NCBI GenBank assembly: GCA_002451055.1
Contig: DKBD01000175.1
Location: 1 to 13,810, forward strand
Length of the DNA stretch: 13,810 nucleotides
Source: Nitrospira sp. UBA6909
GTDB lineage: Bacteria > Nitrospirota > Nitrospiria > Nitrospirales > Nitrospiraceae
Direction of reading: 5' to 3'
How positions within the stretch are numbered: the first letter of the stretch is position 1; the number at the start of each line of letters is the position of its first letter. A program made the position numbers and the translations under genes. The notes below the pieces were generated by a model. It had not been told where the DNA came from, searched no databases, and was given only the letters and a program-made list of their open reading frames with translations. Shown here piece by piece: positions 6,116 through 13,799 of this stretch.

Positions 6116-6769
6116 TTAGAAGAAGGCCTTCACGCCAAAGAGAAAGCCAAAAGAAGACGCGTTCCAGTCGTTGACTCGATCTCTACCGATGTGAGCGTGG
6201 CCATCGTTGAGCTTATAGGCCCATTCTGCGTTGACCGCTAACTGCTTGTTGAGCATATAGTCCAACCCCCACCCGATCCTCCAGGCGAAGGTGTTACTCG
6301 GGCTGATCACGGGCCGAACATTTTCTCCGAAGCTGTTGACATTGACGCCGAAACTCATGTTCGCATAGGGGACAAATTTCCCGAGTTTGAACGGTCGGAA
6401 CTCGATGGTTGGGAGGACCGACACAGTGTCTTGATGACCCAAATCTACATCGTGGTACCGAGTTTCATAGTCCACTCCGTGGCGTTCCCATTCGATCATT
6501 AGGCCGGCGAGAAACCAGGAATTGAAGCTGTATAAGGCCTGAAAGTTGACGAGTGGACCGATTCCAGTAGAGCTTGAAAAGTTATCGGTCAGCGTTTGTG
6601 TCGGAACCGCAAAGCCCACGCGCGCTCCCAATACCCAAGTCTTCGGTTCAATACCGCCAAAAGATTCTGCCCCTTCCTCTGCCCGGATCTGCCCAGTGGG
6701 AACCAATAGGCTTATGGCACACCCCAAGAGCAATCCACCGCACCATGATTTCAACGTCACGCTCTTCAT
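6116..6769 (-). CDS. outer-membrane beta-barrel protein
   Basis: A 217-residue secreted protein. Residues 1-30 form a signal peptide (positive start, hydrophobic GGLLLGCAISLLV, cleavage likely after IRA). The mature part alternates polar and aromatic residues, as in small porin-like barrels of the OmpA/OmpW or OMP_b-brl kind (GARVGFAVP, LAGLMIEWERHGV, WRIGWGLDYML). It ends VKAFF, with the C-terminal phenylalanine typical of substrates of the BAM machinery. About 187 mature residues suit 8 strands. The ATG has AAGGA about 8 nt upstream. It lies 122 bp downstream of znuB on the same strand, with a possible terminator between them. Its cargo or role is unknown, and a link to metal uptake is only positional. 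Confidence 0.82.
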   Translation of the reverse strand: MKSVTLKSWCGGLLLGCAISLLVPTGQIRAEEGAESFGGIEPKTWVLGARVGFAVPTQTLTDNFSSSTGIGPLVNFQALYSFNSWFLAGLMIEWERHGVDYETRYHDVDLGHQDTVSVLPTIEFRPFKLGKFVPYANMSFGVNVNSFGENVRPVISPSNTFAWRIGWGLDYMLNKQLAVNAEWAYKLNDGHAHIGRDRVNDWNASSFGFLFGVKAFF

Positions 6770-6840
6770 CTGGGCGGTCCTTTCCGTTCAGGTTTGACTG
6801 GACAATTCATTAACCGAGGGAACTTTGTCGCATAATTCCG

Positions 6841-6869
6841 AAAAATGATCAAATGCCCAGTTTCGGGCA
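6841..6869 (-). terminator. possible weak rho-independent terminator after znuB
   Basis: On the minus strand, TGCCC-GAAACT-GGGCA forms a 5-bp stem (6854-6869), followed by TTTGATCATTTTT, a broken T-rich tract ending at 6841. It lies about 22 bp after the znuB stop. The stem is short and the T-tract interrupted, so termination may be partial, allowing some read-through into the outer-membrane protein gene. Confidence 0.4.
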
Positions 6870-6891
6870 GTGGTCGAGAATACCATGGAGG

Positions 6892-7719
6892 CTAGTGGGT
6901 GTGACCCGGCCCGGCTTTGAATCCTTTCGGAGAAGCCAGTAACGAGATGAAAAACACCGCGGTCGCAAGCAGAACAATCGCCGGCCCAGAAGGAACGTCC
7001 CAGGCTGCGGAGAGAATCACTCCCCCTAACGATGTCGACGCTCCGATGATGACGGAATAGAGGGTCAACGTCCTTAAACTGTGCGTGAGTTGATAGGCTG
7101 TCGAAGCCGGAATGAGGATCATGGCGAATACGAGGATGGCCCCGACAGTTTTCAGCGCTACGACAACGGTGAGCGCAACCAGGGTTAAAAGAAGGAAGAA
7201 AATACGGCGCGCCGGGATCCCGGAGGCTTCGGCCATTTCTTGATCGAAGGCGATGAAGTACAACTCTTTGGAAAAGGCGACAATGAGGCCGAGCACGAGA
7301 ATGGCCAAACCTCCGATGATGCGCAATTCTTCGCCTGTAACCGACAAGACGCTGCCGAACAGGTAGCCGTACACTTCAGCATTATAGGTTTTCATCAAGC
7401 CGATGAACAGGATCGCCAACGCCATTGTTGCCGTGTATAAAATACCGATGGAAACATCGAGCTTCATCCTCCCCTTTTCCTCAACCCACCCGCTAATCCA
7501 AACCGTGGAGAGACCAAATAGAATCGCCAAGGCCAGCGGAGGCCAGCCGATCAAATAACCAAGCGTCACGCCCGCGAACGCCGCATGCGATGTGCCCGCA
7601 CCCACGAATGCGAGACCCCGAAGGACGACAAATACACCAATAACCGAACAGAGGCTTCCCACCATTGCGGCGGCCATGAGAGAACGTTGCATGAAGTCGT
7701 AGGTGAAGAGCTCAAGCAT
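6892..7719 (-). CDS. znuB: zinc/manganese ABC transporter permease (ZnuB family)
   Basis: A 275-residue inner-membrane protein with about eight hydrophobic segments, the permease of a metal ABC importer (ABC-3 family). The N-terminus (MLELFTYDFMQRSLMAAAMVG, then GVFVVLRGLAFVGAGTSHAAF) is highly typical. The SHAAF stretch is a strongly conserved family segment. The C-terminus is short and ends GPGHTH, with two histidines. The ATG at 7717-7719 fits the family; a GAGGGG element lies about 13 nt upstream, overlapping the end of the ATPase gene 17 bp away. It is the last gene of the znuA-znuC-znuB operon. Zn2+ or Mn2+ selectivity cannot be decided from the permease alone. Confidence 0.92.
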   Translation of the reverse strand: MLELFTYDFMQRSLMAAAMVGSLCSVIGVFVVLRGLAFVGAGTSHAAFAGVTLGYLIGWPPLALAILFGLSTVWISGWVEEKGRMKLDVSIGILYTATMALAILFIGLMKTYNAEVYGYLFGSVLSVTGEELRIIGGLAILVLGLIVAFSKELYFIAFDQEMAEASGIPARRIFFLLLTLVALTVVVALKTVGAILVFAMILIPASTAYQLTHSLRTLTLYSVIIGASTSLGGVILSAAWDVPSGPAIVLLATAVFFISLLASPKGFKAGPGHTH

Positions 7720-7736
7720 CGATTGCAGGGATCCCC

Positions 7737-8579
7737 TCAGTGTGGATGGTGGTAATCCTCGACAATCACCACATCTTTGCCCGAGATCACCAGATCTTTG
7801 CCATAGACTTGGCTGAGAATGTCAGGTTTGAGAACATCGGAAGGGGGACCGGCGGCGTAAAGCCAGGTTTTCAGAAGCACCAGACGATCTACACGAGATC
7901 GAATCATGTTGATGTCATGCGTAATCAGCAGCACCGTCAACTTCAATTCATCATGGAGGTGCTGCACAAGCTCTATGACATTGTGCTGCATCGTAATATC
8001 CAAGCCCGTCGTGGGTTCATCCAGCAACAAAACTTTAGGTTGTTGTGCCAAAGCCCGAGCGATGAACACACGTTGCTGCTGGCCTCCGGATAAGCTGCCC
8101 AGGGCCGTATCCTTGTGTCGGTCCATGGCGACATGGGTCAGTGCGTCCATTGCAATCTCACGGTCTTTGGCCCCGGGACGTCGGAACAAACCGAGCGCTC
8201 CATAGCGGCCCATCATGACCGTTTCGAGGACTGTCACGGGAAAATTCCGATCCACGACGCCTTTCTGAGGGAGGTAGCCGATTTTCGCTCGGTGATGGCA
8301 CCGTAACTGCTCGCAGGCGCAATCGAAGATATGAAGATGTCCTTCCATTGGGGCCATCAGCCCAAGGACCGCGCGGCAGAGTGTGGTTTTCCCGGATCCG
8401 TTGGGGCCAATGACCCCTACGAATTCACCGGCGTAGATGGACAGGGAAATGTCCTTCAGGGCGATCACGCCAGGAAATCCGAATGAGGCGTGGTCGAATC
8501 TAATGATAGGCTGGCGGGAATCTGTTAGCACGGAGTCCGGCGCTCCTTCCATTGCGCAGGGATCATACAGCGAGCGCAA
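7737..8579 (-). CDS. znuC: zinc/manganese ABC transporter ATP-binding protein (ZnuC family)
   Basis: The ATPase that powers metal import, on the cytoplasmic face of the permease. With the TTG start it is 280 residues. Walker A GPNGSGKT is at 58-65, Q-loop Gln105 in YLPQK, ABC signature LSGGQQQR at 163-170, Walker B VLLLDEP at 183-189 and the switch His221 in ITHD. All are intact. The tail ends EDYHHPH, a histidine cluster. The start is uncertain. TTG at 8577-8579 lies 3 bp after the znuA stop and would allow coupling. An ATG at 8550-8552 lacks a ribosome-binding site. A GTG at 8531 has AAGGAG about 11 nt upstream. The conserved domain begins around residue 26, so all three are possible. Confidence 0.92.
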   Translation of the reverse strand: MRSLYDPCAMEGAPDSVLTDSRQPIIRFDHASFGFPGVIALKDISLSIYAGEFVGVIGPNGSGKTTLCRAVLGLMAPMEGHLHIFDCACEQLRCHHRAKIGYLPQKGVVDRNFPVTVLETVMMGRYGALGLFRRPGAKDREIAMDALTHVAMDRHKDTALGSLSGGQQQRVFIARALAQQPKVLLLDEPTTGLDITMQHNVIELVQHLHDELKLTVLLITHDINMIRSRVDRLVLLKTWLYAAGPPSDVLKPDILSQVYGKDLVISGKDVVIVEDYHHPH

Positions 8580-8582
8580 GCG

Positions 8583-9518
8583 CTAGTTCTCTAATGCGTT
8601 GGCCAATTGGAGGACATTATAGCGGAGCATATCGATGTAGGTCTCTGTTCCTGGGAGGCCTCCAGGCAGGGTAGTGAGGACGACGACTCGCGCCTTGGTT
8701 TCCTTGGAAAGGAGATGAGGGATCTTTTGACTGAGCTGGATTTCAGACACAATCACTTTCAGCCGGCCCTTTCGGATTTTGTCGATCAGGGATTGAATTT
8801 GTAGAGCCGAGGGTTCAGCGCCGGAATGAATCTGAATAGTGGCGGCGATATCGAAGCCGAAGCGCTTTGCCATATAGGGCCAGGCCGGATGGTGCGCGAC
8901 GAAGCGACGATCCGTCAGAAGTCCGACTCGCTCCGAGAGTTCATTCTGCAGATGATTCAATTGCCGAAGATAGGTTCCTTGATTGTTGCGGTAATCGTCG
9001 GCGTGAGTCGGGTCGATCTCTATCAAAGCCTCGGTGATGTGGCGTACCATGATCGCGACGTTCTCAGGATCCATCCAGATGTGAGGGTTTCCGTCCGACA
9101 AGTCATCTTCTTTTCTGTTGTGAGCGTCATGATGTCGGTCTAATTGGTCGTGAAGCAAGCTGATGCCTTGTGAGGCGGTCACAACACGAAGCGACGGGCT
9201 CCCGGCATTCTTCACGAGGGAGGCGACCCAGACTTCCAAGCCGAGGCCAACCTCAAATAGCAGCTTGGCTTTTCGCACCGCGATCAAGTCAGTGGGCTTC
9301 GGCGAATAGGTATGCTCGTTCTCATAGCCGCTGAGCAAGGACTTCACCTGTACATGGGATTGTCCGACCTGCTCGACCAGATCTTTCAGGACAGGAATCG
9401 TTACGACTATATTGATCGGGGTCTGAGCCCTCGTCAACGAGGGCGACACAACATGGCCGATCATGACCGCAAGGATCATGACCATGAAGGCGCTTCTCGC
9501 TCGAATGACTGCAAACAT
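8583..9518 (-). CDS. znuA: zinc/manganese ABC transporter substrate-binding protein (ZnuA/TroA family)
   Basis: A 311-residue periplasmic metal-binding protein that delivers Zn2+ or Mn2+ to ZnuBC. Residues 1-31 are a signal peptide (hydrophobic FMVMILAVMIGHVV, cleavage probably after TRA). No lipobox cysteine is seen, so it should be soluble. Likely metal ligands are His69 (ENEHTYSP), His146 (NPHIWMDP), His210 (HHPAWPY) and Glu259 (VSEIQ), the His-His-His-acidic set of cluster A-I proteins. A short His/Asp loop (about 123-140, DQLDRHHDAHN) sits where zinc-type members have a longer histidine-rich loop, which mildly favours zinc. I chose ATG 9518, with TTAGGG about 9 nt upstream, over GTG 9536, which has no ribosome-binding site. 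First gene of the operon and divergent from anmK. Confidence 0.92.
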   Translation of the reverse strand: MFAVIRARSAFMVMILAVMIGHVVSPSLTRAQTPINIVVTIPVLKDLVEQVGQSHVQVKSLLSGYENEHTYSPKPTDLIAVRKAKLLFEVGLGLEVWVASLVKNAGSPSLRVVTASQGISLLHDQLDRHHDAHNRKEDDLSDGNPHIWMDPENVAIMVRHITEALIEIDPTHADDYRNNQGTYLRQLNHLQNELSERVGLLTDRRFVAHHPAWPYMAKRFGFDIAATIQIHSGAEPSALQIQSLIDKIRKGRLKVIVSEIQLSQKIPHLLSKETKARVVVLTTLPGGLPGTETYIDMLRYNVLQLANALEN

Positions 9519-9672
9519 AGGCGGGGACCCTAACACCAGGATCGCGGGATGTCAACGCAATCACTTACTCGAACGGCGCCACGACTCGCTTGACCAACGG
9601 CGTGAGTTCCATTAGCGTAGCACTCCCGAGGGAGGATGCTCGGTGGCATGTTTATGAAAGGATGGCCTTCCC
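9519..9672. promoter_or_regulatory. divergent znuA/anmK promoter region
   Basis: This 154-bp gap must hold the promoters for the metal-importer operon (minus) and for anmK (plus). A perfect -35-like TTGACA reads on the minus strand at 9550-9555, but the hexamer 17 bp further on (TAGGGT) is a poor -10 and would leave almost no leader. I could not recognise a Zur-type palindrome. No gene is present. Confidence 0.45.
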
Positions 9673-10863
9673 ATGAAAGTTGTCGGGTTGATGTCTGGAA
9701 CTTCCGGTGATGGGGTCGACGCGGCCCTTGTTGAGATCGGCCGTCGGAAGTCCGGTCTTCCTATCAAGATGATCGCCTTTCATCCGCTACCCTACCCGCG
9801 CTCGCTCCAGCAGCGCATTCTGTCAGCATCCGTGTCGGGAACCGTCTCGGAGCTGTGCCATCTCAATGCACTCTTGGGGGAATGGTTCGCCAATGCCGCG
9901 CTGGCCGTGATCCGTGTCGCGAACCTCCTTCCCAAAGACATTGCCCTCATCGGCTCACACGGCCAGACCGTGCATCATCTTCCGCACGGCATCAAGGATG
10001 CGGGAGTCGGCTCCATTCGCTCTACGTTTCAGATTGCCGAGCCGGCTGTCATCGCCGAACGGACAGGGATCACTACCGTCGCCGATTTTCGTCCGCGCGA
10101 TATGGCGGCCGGCGGGCAAGGGGCGCCCCTCACGCCGGCGGTCCATGCATTGCTCTTTCGACATCCGCGTCGTGCACGGCTCATCGTCAATCTGGGAGGC
10201 ATCAGCAATATCACCTATCTTCCGAAGGGTTCCGGCTTTGATGACCTCATTGCCTTCGATACGGGTCCGGCTAACATGGTGCTTGATGGACTGATGGCTC
10301 GGAGCACCGGCGGACGGATGTCGATGGATCGCGAAGGGCGGATGGCAGCCCGAGGACAGGTTGACGGACGATTGCTGGCAAAACTCCTTGCGCATTCGTA
10401 TCTGTCGAAGGCCCCGCCCAAATCAACGGGGCGGGAGGTCTTCGGAGCCAAGATGCTTGATGAGTTGTTCGCGATGCAACAAGCGAAGCAGTTGCCGATC
10501 GAAAATCTCCTGGCAACTTGCAGTCGGTGGACCGCTGAAGCAGTCGGTACGGCCAGACGGTGGGTTCGCGGCGGGATCGACGAAGTGATTGTCGGCGGGG
10601 GAGGTGTTAGAAATCGCGCGATCATGAAGCATCTGACGGATGTCTTTGCACCTGTGCCGGTAAGTCCGGTTGAGTCGTACGGGTGGGATAGTAAGGCCCT
10701 TGAAGCCGTTGCGTTCGCCGTGCTGGCGTATCAAACGGCAACAGAACAGTTTGGAAATGTTCCATCTGTTACCGGCGCGGCGCACCCGTCGCTGTTGGGT
10801 TGCATCGTTCCAAATGGGCCTGGGTGGATGGAACGATTGCGCCCACATCCAAGGAGAAAGTAG
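9673..10863 (+). CDS. anmK: anhydro-N-acetylmuramic acid kinase
   Basis: A 396-residue cytoplasmic sugar kinase that opens and phosphorylates 1,6-anhydro-MurNAc to MurNAc-6-phosphate using ATP, a step of peptidoglycan recycling. The ASKHA-fold phosphate loop GLMSGTSGDGVD is at 5-16. GSHGQTVHH, NLGGISNIT and FDTGPANMVLDGL follow in the order typical of the AnmK family, and VIVGGGGVRN lies in the C-terminal half. The length is slightly above the usual 370-390. The ATG at 9673 has AAAGGA about 10 nt upstream. The next gene begins 6 bp after its stop, so the two are very likely co-transcribed. No other murein-recycling gene (for example murQ or nagZ) is in this window. Confidence 0.95.
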   Translation: MKVVGLMSGTSGDGVDAALVEIGRRKSGLPIKMIAFHPLPYPRSLQQRILSASVSGTVSELCHLNALLGEWFANAALAVIRVANLLPKDIALIGSHGQTVHHLPHGIKDAGVGSIRSTFQIAEPAVIAERTGITTVADFRPRDMAAGGQGAPLTPAVHALLFRHPRRARLIVNLGGISNITYLPKGSGFDDLIAFDTGPANMVLDGLMARSTGGRMSMDREGRMAARGQVDGRLLAKLLAHSYLSKAPPKSTGREVFGAKMLDELFAMQQAKQLPIENLLATCSRWTAEAVGTARRWVRGGIDEVIVGGGGVRNRAIMKHLTDVFAPVPVSPVESYGWDSKALEAVAFAVLAYQTATEQFGNVPSVTGAAHPSLLGCIVPNGPGWMERLRPHPRRK

Positions 10864-10869
10864 ACCTCA

Positions 10870-11376
10870 ATGAAGGAAGCGATTCTGGTCGCAGCCGTTG
10901 TGGTGATGGGAATGTTCTGGTGGATGATTGCCTCAACTAGAAAGAGGGGCAAGCGGTCCGCCGCCCGCATCCTTTCTGGTGGTGCAACCGTGGCATCGGA
11001 TCCATTGCTTACGGAAACGGAGTCGGCGCTCTACAACGTATTGCAGATAGCCGTCCAAGACCGCTATCTGATTTTTGTTCATCTTCCACTCTGGTCGTTT
11101 ATCTCTCTCGAAGCACAGGGAAAGACTCGCTCCCGGATTTTGAAGGATATGGCGCTCAAACGAGTTGATTTTGCGTTGATGCATCCAGGGTCACGACGAG
11201 TGGAACAGGTGGTGCTGATCGAAGAAGAGTCCCCCTCCCGTTATCAGGAGGAGCGTCGACGCGTCATTGAATCGATCGTGGCTGCGGCGGGAATCAAGCT
11301 GGTGAAGACCCGTTCGAACAAATCCTACACGATTCCTGAACTCACCGCGCTCTTGGGTCTTGCATCGGAAGAATAG
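10870..11376 (+). CDS. membrane-anchored DUF2726 domain protein
   Basis: A 168-residue protein with one N-terminal membrane segment (about residues 4-21) followed by a basic stretch (STRKRGKRS) that should lie in the cytoplasm. Residues 45-163 match the DUF2726 pattern: LLTETESALYNVLQ, then KRVDFALM (Asp100), VVLIEEES (Glu118-Glu120) and a C-terminal AAGIKLVKTR...SYTIPEL. The Asp...acidic-cluster layout is reminiscent of PD-(D/E)xK-like folds, but activity is unproven, and here the usual ELDD-like segment reads IEEE. The start is 6 bp after the anmK stop. AAGGAG occurs about 13 nt before the ATG, rather distant. Operon partner of anmK; no functional link is known to me. Confidence 0.75.
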   Translation: MKEAILVAAVVVMGMFWWMIASTRKRGKRSAARILSGGATVASDPLLTETESALYNVLQIAVQDRYLIFVHLPLWSFISLEAQGKTRSRILKDMALKRVDFALMHPGSRRVEQVVLIEEESPSRYQEERRRVIESIVAAAGIKLVKTRSNKSYTIPELTALLGLASEE

Positions 11377-11403
11377 GGCGTACACGGCCGTCCCGTCCCA
11401 CGG

Positions 11404-11919
11404 TTAGTGACCGGCTGCCTCTTGTGCTTGCCCGGGGTCCGCATCGTGTGTCCGAGCCGTCGCCTCGATGGCTTTCTGCGCAAACACTGCTTCAGAACTG
11501 TCAGGGTATTGATCGACGACGCGAGAGTACATCACGCGCGCTCTTTCATGATCGCCCAGCTTTGTGTAGGTCTGGGCAAGCTTTAGCGTGGAAGCGGGAA
11601 GTTTCGGGCTGAGTGGGTAGTACATCAAGACGTTGTAGAAAGAGTCGAGGGCATCCTGGTAACGTCTCATGCGGAATTGGCATTCCCCAATCCAATATTG
11701 AGCATTCGCCGCCAAAGATGATTGGCCATGGAGCTCGATAAAAAGCCGGAATCCTGCCAGAGCTGCTTCGTAGTCCCGTTGCTTGACTTCCTGCATGATG
11801 CGGTTGTAGAGACGTCGGGATGTGTCGTGCATTTGACTCGGCGCAGCCAGGGACATGCTTACCGAGGAGAGGGCAAAGAGCCCTATGAAGATTCCAATGA
11901 GTATCCATGTCTTAGCCAT
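11404..11919 (-). CDS. secreted TPR protein, CpoB/YbgF-like
   Basis: A 171-residue periplasmic protein. Residues 1-26 are a signal peptide (WILIGIFIGLFALSSVSMSLAA). Three TPR units follow at about 36-69, 73-106 and 110-143 (YNRIMQEVKQRDYEAALAGF, NAQYWIGECQF, AQTYTKLGDHERARVMY). They resemble the C-terminal TPR domain of CpoB (YbgF), which links the Tol-Pal system with peptidoglycan synthesis. The N-terminal coiled coil of CpoB is absent, so orthology is not certain; a BamD-like or generic TPR adaptor is the alternative. The ATG has a very strong GGAGGT ribosome-binding site about 7 nt upstream. It is convergent with the DUF2726 gene across a 27-bp gap. No tol or pal gene is in this window. 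Confidence 0.82.
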   Translation of the reverse strand: MAKTWILIGIFIGLFALSSVSMSLAAPSQMHDTSRRLYNRIMQEVKQRDYEAALAGFRLFIELHGQSSLAANAQYWIGECQFRMRRYQDALDSFYNVLMYYPLSPKLPASTLKLAQTYTKLGDHERARVMYSRVVDQYPDSSEAVFAQKAIEATARTHDADPGQAQEAAGH

Positions 11920-12280
11920 GTGCGCACCTCCGTACTCAGTCGGCGAGGATAGTTCGCGAGACTGTCAAGGCAATCACTGTGCCATGCATAAAACTCCACG
12001 CATTCGGAAGTCCTATACAAAACAGGTTGTTGGAGACCAGACTCTTGTAGTGAGGTCTGAGGCTAACACCCAAGTTGCCGTCCGCAAGACAGATTTGTAC
12101 GGCGACGTTTCTTTTTGTCGACGACATGTTGCTTGTCCAATCATGATCGTTAATTCTCAAGGCGGTTCCACGACGAACTCAGTTGAATCATATGAACGGC
12201 ATAGAGCGATGGAAGGGATACTTTTGGGAAGAAGCTCAATCACCCAGGGGAAGTTCATACGGCGCGTACGCCGTTGGCGT
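11920..12280. other. 361-bp intergenic region, no convincing gene
   Basis: The gap separates the GGDEF gene (ends 12281) from the TPR gene (starts 11919), both on the minus strand. A plus-strand frame is open through much of it but has no ribosome-binding site and no recognisable protein features. It holds a candidate TPR promoter (11946-11973), a pair of TGAGG heptad units (12050-12062) and a perfect hairpin ACGGCG-CGTA-CGCCGT (12259-12274) just after the GGDEF stop. That hairpin has no T-run and is at best a weak terminator. Confidence 0.55.
11946..11973 (-). promoter_or_regulatory. possible promoter of the TPR gene
   Basis: On the minus strand, TTGCCT (11968-11973) and TATCCT (11946-11951) are separated by 16 nt, each with four of six consensus bases. 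The predicted start would lie some 20 bp before the strong GGAGGT ribosome-binding site of the TPR gene. The placement is good but the boxes are only moderate. Confidence 0.35.
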
Positions 12281-13213
12281 TCACGATGGGTTGGAAAAGA
12301 GTGCGGATGATGGCGGGCTGTTGGGAATGTGAAACTGAAACGAATTCCCACCCCGTTGTTTGGCGCGATACATTGCGGCATCCGCATGGCTCAAGAGCTC
12401 GTCGATCTCGTGATCATCTGTCGGATAAATGGTGATTCCGATGCTGACTCCGATTGTGGCTTCCCTCGATCCCAGTTGGAATGGTTCGGCCAATGATGAG
12501 CTGATTCTCTCCGCGATACGGGTGATGTCGTCTTCGTGCGCGAGACCTTCAAGGATAATAGTAAATTCGTCTCCTCCCATGCGCGCGACCGTATCGACTT
12601 CACGCACGCACTCTTTCAGCCGATTCGCGGCGGCCTTCAAGACATTGTCGCCTGCCTCGTGCCCCAATGTATCATTCACGGATTTGAATCCATCGAGATC
12701 GAGCAGCATGAGCCCCATGGGTTGCTGGAGCCGTTTGCTTCGCGCCATCGCATGGATCAGCCGGTCGCGGAAGAGGGTGCGGTTTACAAGGCCGGTCAAT
12801 TGATCGTACTGCGCGAGATATGTCAGACGTTCTTCGGCGCGCTTGCGTTCGATGGCATAGCGGATCGAGCGGGCCAACAACTCCGGCTGACCCTGTCCCT
12901 TAACGAGATAGTCTTGAGCCCCGTATTGGACGGCTTGGATAGCAAGCGTTTGATCGCTGAACCCGCTGAGCACGATGATGGGGGTCGTGGGGTTGGTCGC
13001 CTGCATCTGTCCGAGCGTCGAAAGCCCATACCCGTCCGGGAGAGAAAGATCCAAGAGGATAGCGTCGAAGCGTCCGCGAGCAAGGTGGGCTAAGGCCTCG
13101 CTCAAGCGTGAGACATGGGTGACATCAAATTGCTCCAGACTCCAATCCGCCAAGATGTCTTGGGTTAAATGAGCGTCTGTATTGTTGTCCTCGACCAACA
13201 AGATCTTCAGCAT
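12281..13213 (-). CDS. response regulator with REC and GGDEF domains (probable diguanylate cyclase)
   Basis: A 310-residue cytoplasmic two-component output protein predicted to make cyclic di-GMP from two GTP. The REC domain (about 1-120) has the acidic pair Glu8/Asp9, phospho-acceptor Asp55 (LLDLSLPDG), Ser83 and Lys105. A linker helix (about 118-135) leads to the GGDEF domain. Metal- and substrate-site residues are in LLDLDGFKSVNDTLGH (170-185), and the active loop GGDEF is intact at 213-217. Arg204-Glu-Val-Asp207, five residues before it, is a complete RxxD inhibitory site, so product inhibition is expected. I chose ATG 13211-13213, with GAGGA directly upstream, over a TTG at 13225 that lacks a ribosome-binding site. 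No histidine kinase is in this window. Confidence 0.93.
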   Translation of the reverse strand: MLKILLVEDNNTDAHLTQDILADWSLEQFDVTHVSRLSEALAHLARGRFDAILLDLSLPDGYGLSTLGQMQATNPTTPIIVLSGFSDQTLAIQAVQYGAQDYLVKGQGQPELLARSIRYAIERKRAEERLTYLAQYDQLTGLVNRTLFRDRLIHAMARSKRLQQPMGLMLLDLDGFKSVNDTLGHEAGDNVLKAAANRLKECVREVDTVARMGGDEFTIILEGLAHEDDITRIAERISSSLAEPFQLGSREATIGVSIGITIYPTDDHEIDELLSHADAAMYRAKQRGGNSFQFHIPNSPPSSALFSNPS

Positions 13214-13284
13214 ATTCCTCGGCAAATTAAATCAGCAGCCTTCTGGCACGGTACGATCGGGCTATGTCCTCTTGTCGTGCTGCA

Positions 13285-13312
13285 AGTATAACTTAAGTCT
13301 CTGTTTCAACAA
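13285..13312 (-). promoter_or_regulatory. possible promoter of the REC-GGDEF gene
   Basis: On the minus strand, TTGTTG (13307-13312) and TATACT (13285-13290, five of six consensus) are 16 nt apart in an AT-rich stretch. The start would fall near 13278, giving a leader of about 65 nt before the ATG at 13213. This is the best-looking promoter in the window. It suggests that the GGDEF gene is transcribed independently of the upstream gene that ends at 13422. Confidence 0.42.
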
Positions 13313-13400
13313 GAGAATTCGAGAATTGCTTGGCGTCGTTTAGAGACTGTACCAGCGAGAGTGGCAGGAAATCATGAATTGAGATGAGGAGTGAGGAAAC

Positions 13401-13413
13401 CTCGTGGAACGAG
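13401..13413 (-). terminator. small hairpin after the 125-aa gene
   Basis: The arms CTCGT (13401-13405) and ACGAG (13409-13413) form a 5-bp stem with a 3-nt loop, 9 bp after the stop codon at 13422. On the minus strand it is followed by GTTTCC, not a real T-run. It may mark the transcript end but is weak. Two TGAGG heptad units lie just beyond it (13384-13397). Confidence 0.25.
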
Positions 13414-13421
13414 AAAGACCA

Positions 13422-13799
13422 TCAGCGACAAATGTGGAATGTTTCCGCTCGGCGACGGACTTCTGAGGCTTTTTGGGCTTGCCCGAGCGATTCAAATAGG
13501 GAGGCCATATTCACATACAAATGAGATAGCGACTGTACAAGTTTGGCTTCCTGTAAGAGGATTTTGGCTTCTAGGGTGAGTTTCTGTTCCTCGGCTTGCC
13601 GGAATCGCTGTTCCAGGTTTTGTATCAATTGGATCCACCCACGAACCTTCACCGAATTGAGACTGGGCACTGCCGGCAGGGATTCAGCTCGGTCGAGGGC
13701 CTTTTCAGTTTCGCTCATCCAATTGATGAAGGCGAGAAAATCGCCCAACGTCACTCCCAATGAAGATGCTGCGTTCTCTTCTGTTATGAGAGTTTGCAT
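13422..13799 (-). CDS. unrecognised helical protein
   Basis: A 125-residue protein that I do not recognise. It is soluble, without signal peptide or membrane segment, and predicted almost wholly helical. The second half (about residues 55-115) is rich in Gln, Glu, Leu, Lys and Ala with coiled-coil character (LEQRFRQAEEQKLTLEAKILL). It ends in a TPR-like helix pair (LYVNMASLFESLGQAQKASEVRRRAE). The ATG at 13797-13799 has AGGAG 6 nt upstream, a strong ribosome-binding site. The gene is upstream of the REC-GGDEF gene on the same strand, but the 208-bp gap with its own promoter candidate argues against tight coupling. Whether it belongs to an operon beyond the right edge cannot be seen. Confidence 0.75.
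   Translation of the reverse strand: MQTLITEENAASSLGVTLGDFLAFINWMSETEKALDRAESLPAVPSLNSVKVRGWIQLIQNLEQRFRQAEEQKLTLEAKILLQEAKLVQSLSHLYVNMASLFESLGQAQKASEVRRRAETFHICR

Noticed and set aside
9955..10848. Long minus-strand frames opposite anmK (9955-10395, 10215-10625, 10423-10848)
   Set aside because: They mirror a GC-rich gene with all family motifs intact on the plus strand. Their products have no recognisable features.
11855..12310. 151-codon plus-strand frame over the TPR start and the following gap
   Set aside because: It overlaps the start of the TPR gene and the end of the GGDEF gene, has no ribosome-binding site and has a composition unlike a folded protein. A shorter start at 11984 was also unconvincing.
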